DNA from: Chryseobacterium gleum
GTDB taxonomy: Bacteria > Bacteroidota > Bacteroidia > Flavobacteriales_D > Crocinitomicaceae
NCBI GenBank assembly: GCA_945877005.1
Contig: CAMCQL010000043.1
Span: 1 to 11,072, forward strand
Direction of reading: 5' to 3'
Length of the DNA stretch: 11,072 nucleotides
Made by a program: the position numbers and the translations under genes. The notes under the pieces are model-generated. The model did not search any database and was not told where the DNA came from. It saw only the letters and a list, made by a program, of their open reading frames with translations. Below, one piece after another: positions 8,735 to 11,072 of this stretch; position 1 is the first letter of the stretch, and every line of letters starts with the position of its first letter.

Positions 8735-10285
8735 ATGCAAACTAAAATTTTGTGGGCTGATGATGAAATTGATTTATTGAAACCTCACATTCTATTTTTA
8801 GAGTCAAAGGGATATTCTGTAGCTACTGCGAACAATGGTTCGGATGCTATAGAGATGAGTCAAAGTTCAAACTATGATATTGTTTTTTTAGACGAAAATA
8901 TGCCTGGCCTTTCTGGTTTGGATGCTTTACTGAAAATTAAAGAATTAAATGCAACGTTGCCAGTTGTAATGATTACAAAAAGTGAAGAGGAATCGATCAT
9001 GGAGGAGGCAATTGGGAGTAAGATTTCAGATTATTTGATCAAACCAGTCCACCCTAATCAATTGTTACTTTGTCTAAAAAAGAATTTAAAAGGAAAATCG
9101 TTAATTCATCAAAAAACAGATTCGAATTACCAACAAGAATTTAGATCTCTTGCGCAACAGATTGATTATTGTGATTCAATTCAGGAATGGATTGAGATCT
9201 ATAAAAAAATAGTATATTGGGAGTTGGAGTTGGGCCAAGATTCAGGATTGGCAGAGGTGCTTACCTCCCAAAAGAAAGAGGCGAATGATTTGTTTGCGCG
9301 ATTTGTAGAAAATAATTATTCAGATTGGTTAGTTCACACTTCAGGAGCACCTTTAATGTTGCATCACCTTATAAAACAAAAAATCGCACCTGAATTACCG
9401 TCACAAAAGACGGTAGTATTATTGATTGATAATTTAAGGTACGATCAATGGTTGGTTTTGAAACCGATTTTCTCAAATTATTTTACGGTACAGACTGAAG
9501 AGATAGCCTTAAGTATTTTACCTACAACCACCCACTATGCTAGAAATGCTTTTTTTGCTGGTTTAATGCCATTGGAAATTCAAAAAATGCACCCTAACTA
9601 TTGGACTACAGAAGAAGAGGATGGTGGAAGAAATAATTTTGAAAAGGAATTATTGGAATTGAATTTAAAGAGATTAGGAAAGACTTGTAAGTTAGGTTAT
9701 TACAAGATAACAAATTTAGAGGCTGGAAAAAAACTCGTAGATTCTTTCAGTCAGTTAAATTCAAATGATTTGAATGTGATTGTGTATAATTTTGTAGACA
9801 TGCTCTCTCACGCTCGAACAGAAATGGATATTATCAAAGAATTGGCGGATGATGAGGCTGCTTACAGAACTTTAACAGCTGCATGGTTCGAGCATTCACC
9901 TCTTTTGGAAATGGTAAGAAAAATCGCTAAAATGAAAGCGAGATTGTTTATTGCTACTGACCATGGTAGTGTTAAAGTTACAAATTCAATCAAAATTATT
10001 GGTGAAAAAGCTACAAATTCTAATTTGAGGTACAAAGTAGGAAGAAATTTGAGTTACAACGAAAAAGATGTTTTTGCAGTAAGAGATCCGAAAAGTATTC
10101 ACCTTCCCCATTCTTCAGTTTCGAGTGAATTTGTATTTGCACGAAAAAACGATTTTTTTGTTTATCCAAACAATTACAATCATTTTGTGAAGTATTATAT
10201 GAACACCTTTCAACACGGCGGAGTTTCACTTGAAGAAATGCTGGTACCATTTGTTGAATTAAAGCCAAAATCGAATGGAGTTTAA
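8735..10285 (+). CDS. porX: PorX, response regulator with PglZ-type phosphodiesterase domain, T9SS regulator
   Basis: PorX is the two-component response regulator that, with the kinase PorY and sigma factor SigP, controls T9SS genes in Porphyromonas gingivalis. It has no DNA-binding domain; its output is a zinc-dependent phosphodiesterase reported to act on oligonucleotides. The 516 residues match the family. Residues 1-120 form a CheY-like receiver with acidic pair Asp9-Asp10, phospho-acceptor Asp53 in FLDENMPG, Thr81 and Lys103 in LIKP. A helical linker follows (about 125-215). The PglZ/alkaline-phosphatase-like domain carries all expected metal ligands: Asp232 (LLIDNLRYDQW), a Thr cluster 264-266 (LPTTTHYARN), Asp355 and His359 (FVDMLSHAR), Asp409-His410 (ATDHGS) and His494 (FQHGG). 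It should therefore be catalytically competent. It heads a plus-strand run with tsaE, which it overlaps by 11 nt. Confidence 0.95.
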   Translation: MQTKILWADDEIDLLKPHILFLESKGYSVATANNGSDAIEMSQSSNYDIVFLDENMPGLSGLDALLKIKELNATLPVVMITKSEEESIMEEAIGSKISDYLIKPVHPNQLLLCLKKNLKGKSLIHQKTDSNYQQEFRSLAQQIDYCDSIQEWIEIYKKIVYWELELGQDSGLAEVLTSQKKEANDLFARFVENNYSDWLVHTSGAPLMLHHLIKQKIAPELPSQKTVVLLIDNLRYDQWLVLKPIFSNYFTVQTEEIALSILPTTTHYARNAFFAGLMPLEIQKMHPNYWTTEEEDGGRNNFEKELLELNLKRLGKTCKLGYYKITNLEAGKKLVDSFSQLNSNDLNVIVYNFVDMLSHARTEMDIIKELADDEAAYRTLTAAWFEHSPLLEMVRKIAKMKARLFIATDHGSVKVTNSIKIIGEKATNSNLRYKVGRNLSYNEKDVFAVRDPKSIHLPHSSVSSEFVFARKNDFFVYPNNYNHFVKYYMNTFQHGGVSLEEMLVPFVELKPKSNGV

Positions 10286-10703
10286 GGTGAATGGTTTAGA
10301 CGAACTACGACCTGTTGCGTTAAGTTTGTTAGAGCGATTAAATGATGCTTCAGTTGTAGTATTGGTAGGGGAGATGGGAGCGGGTAAAACTACTTTTACC
10401 CAAACGGTTTTGCTTGCGATGGGGATTGAATCTCTAGAAGGTTCACCTACGTATTCAATTATTAATGAGTATAATAGTCCTTTTTATGGGAGAGTTTGTC
10501 ATTTAGACTTGTATAGACTTAATTCGTTAGAAGAAGCCTTGGATATCGGGATTGAAGAATTAATTTATAAGAATGTCATTTGCTTTATTGAGTGGCCTGA
10601 AAAAATTATAGATTTATTGCCAATTAACACAATTTGGGTGTATCTTCGTGCAAATGAAGATTTAAGTAGAATCATTACACTAAAAGATGAAGACAAGTCC
10701 TGA
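10275..10703 (+). CDS. tsaE: TsaE, tRNA threonylcarbamoyladenosine biosynthesis ATPase
   Basis: TsaE (YjeE) is the small cytoplasmic ATPase that works with TsaB and TsaD to put the threonylcarbamoyl group on A37 of ANN-decoding tRNAs. The 142-residue length is typical. Visible motifs are Walker A GEMGAGKTT (32-40), the SPTYSIINEY switch region (57-66), HLDLYRL (76-82) with the Walker B-type aspartate Asp78, and IEWPEK (105-110). The start ATG lies inside the last codons of porX in another frame (11-nt overlap), so translation is probably coupled to porX. Its own 3' end is overlapped by the next gene. The first strand begins within a few residues of this ATG, which supports the start. It has no functional link to T9SS that I know of. 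Confidence 0.95.
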   Translation: MEFKVNGLDELRPVALSLLERLNDASVVVLVGEMGAGKTTFTQTVLLAMGIESLEGSPTYSIINEYNSPFYGRVCHLDLYRLNSLEEALDIGIEELIYKNVICFIEWPEKIIDLLPINTIWVYLRANEDLSRIITLKDEDKS

Positions 10704-11072
10704 AATTTTACAAGCACTTATTAAAGACAGTGGTTTATTGCCTCAAGTTGAAATGTTAGAGGTAAAAAGAAAAAAAGGAAGTTTATATATTGGTATTCCG
10801 AAAGAAACTACTTTTCAAGAGAGAAGAGTAGCACTTGTTCCTGATGCTGTTTCTTTATTAGTTTCTAATGGTCATCGTGTTCGTATTGAATCTCAAAGTG
10901 GGAAAGCTGCAAATTTCTCAGATAATGAGTATTCAGAAGCGGGTGCTGAAATTTGTTTTGACAAAGCTGAAATTTACAAATGTGATATTATATTTAAAGT
11001 TGCACCACCAAATGATGAAGAAGTAGATTTGATGCATGGAAATCAAACACTTATTTCAGCATTGCAGTTATC
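10687..11072 (+). CDS. Alanine dehydrogenase / transhydrogenase-alpha-like protein (partial, 3' end outside window)
   Basis: The first 128 codons of an alanine dehydrogenase/PNT N-terminal domain protein. The fold signature is YIGIPKET (34-41) followed by QERRVALVPDAV (44-55); Arg47 aligns with the pyruvate-binding arginine of alanine dehydrogenase. FKVAPP carries Lys104, aligning with the second substrate lysine. Where classical alanine dehydrogenases have the catalytic histidine in a LHLA-type motif, this protein reads SALQL, with Gln127. The KVAPPNDEE stretch also resembles the transhydrogenase alpha subunit. About 33 residues precede the usual N-terminus. The start ATG (10687-10689) lies inside tsaE, overlapping it by 17 nt. 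An alternative is the internal Met23, which would remove the overlap but leave part of the extension. Annotation as alanine dehydrogenase follows family habit; the reaction is uncertain, and the NAD-binding half is outside the window. Confidence 0.85.
   Translation, partial: MKTSPEILQALIKDSGLLPQVEMLEVKRKKGSLYIGIPKETTFQERRVALVPDAVSLLVSNGHRVRIESQSGKAANFSDNEYSEAGAEICFDKAEIYKCDIIFKVAPPNDEEVDLMHGNQTLISALQL

Noticed and set aside
8735..9100. PorX as an ordinary DNA-binding response regulator.
   Set aside because: The region after the receiver has no helix-turn-helix or sigma-54 ATPase motifs; it runs into a PglZ-type metal-binding domain instead.
10020..10268. Minus-strand open frame of 82 codons inside porX.
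   Set aside because: It is antisense to the conserved PglZ domain, with composition expected of a shadow frame and no domain or promoter support.

Overview
This AT-rich, gene-dense window comes from a member of the Bacteroidota, most likely Flavobacteriales. The evidence is a set of type IX secretion system (T9SS) proteins (PorU, PorV, PorX), which are restricted to this phylum, upstream regions matching the phylum's TAnnTTTG promoter element, and little Shine-Dalgarno signal.

From the left edge to 8690 every gene is on the minus strand. In transcription order these are: an HD-superfamily phosphohydrolase that appears to start at TTG (8690-7452); a TIP30/HTATIP2-like NAD(P)-binding protein 9 nt behind it (7442-6807); a 229-nt gap with a candidate promoter; a CPA2 cation/proton antiporter with a universal-stress-protein-like tail (6577-4307); porU, the T9SS C-terminal signal peptidase/sortase, 28 nt behind it (4278-505); and porV, the T9SS outer-membrane shuttle, which runs off the left edge (440-<1). 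From 8735 to the right edge the genes are on the plus strand: porX (T9SS response regulator with a PglZ phosphodiesterase domain), tsaE (tRNA t6A synthesis ATPase) and the start of an alanine dehydrogenase/transhydrogenase-like gene. Each of the last two overlaps the gene before it. The two arms diverge from a 44-nt region.

PorU and PorV act together at the outer membrane: PorV receives secreted cargo and PorU cuts off its C-terminal signal and anchors it. PorX is a cytoplasmic regulator of the same system. The window therefore holds a secretion effector arm and a regulator about 4.5 kb apart, separated by genes with no obvious secretion role. I see no mobile elements, CRISPR arrays, RNA genes or convincing intrinsic terminators. 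I do not see an undescribed system. The most notable points are the linkage of porX to porU-porV, an antiporter placed directly upstream of porU, a probable TTG start, and the unusual active-site sequence of the right-edge dehydrogenase.
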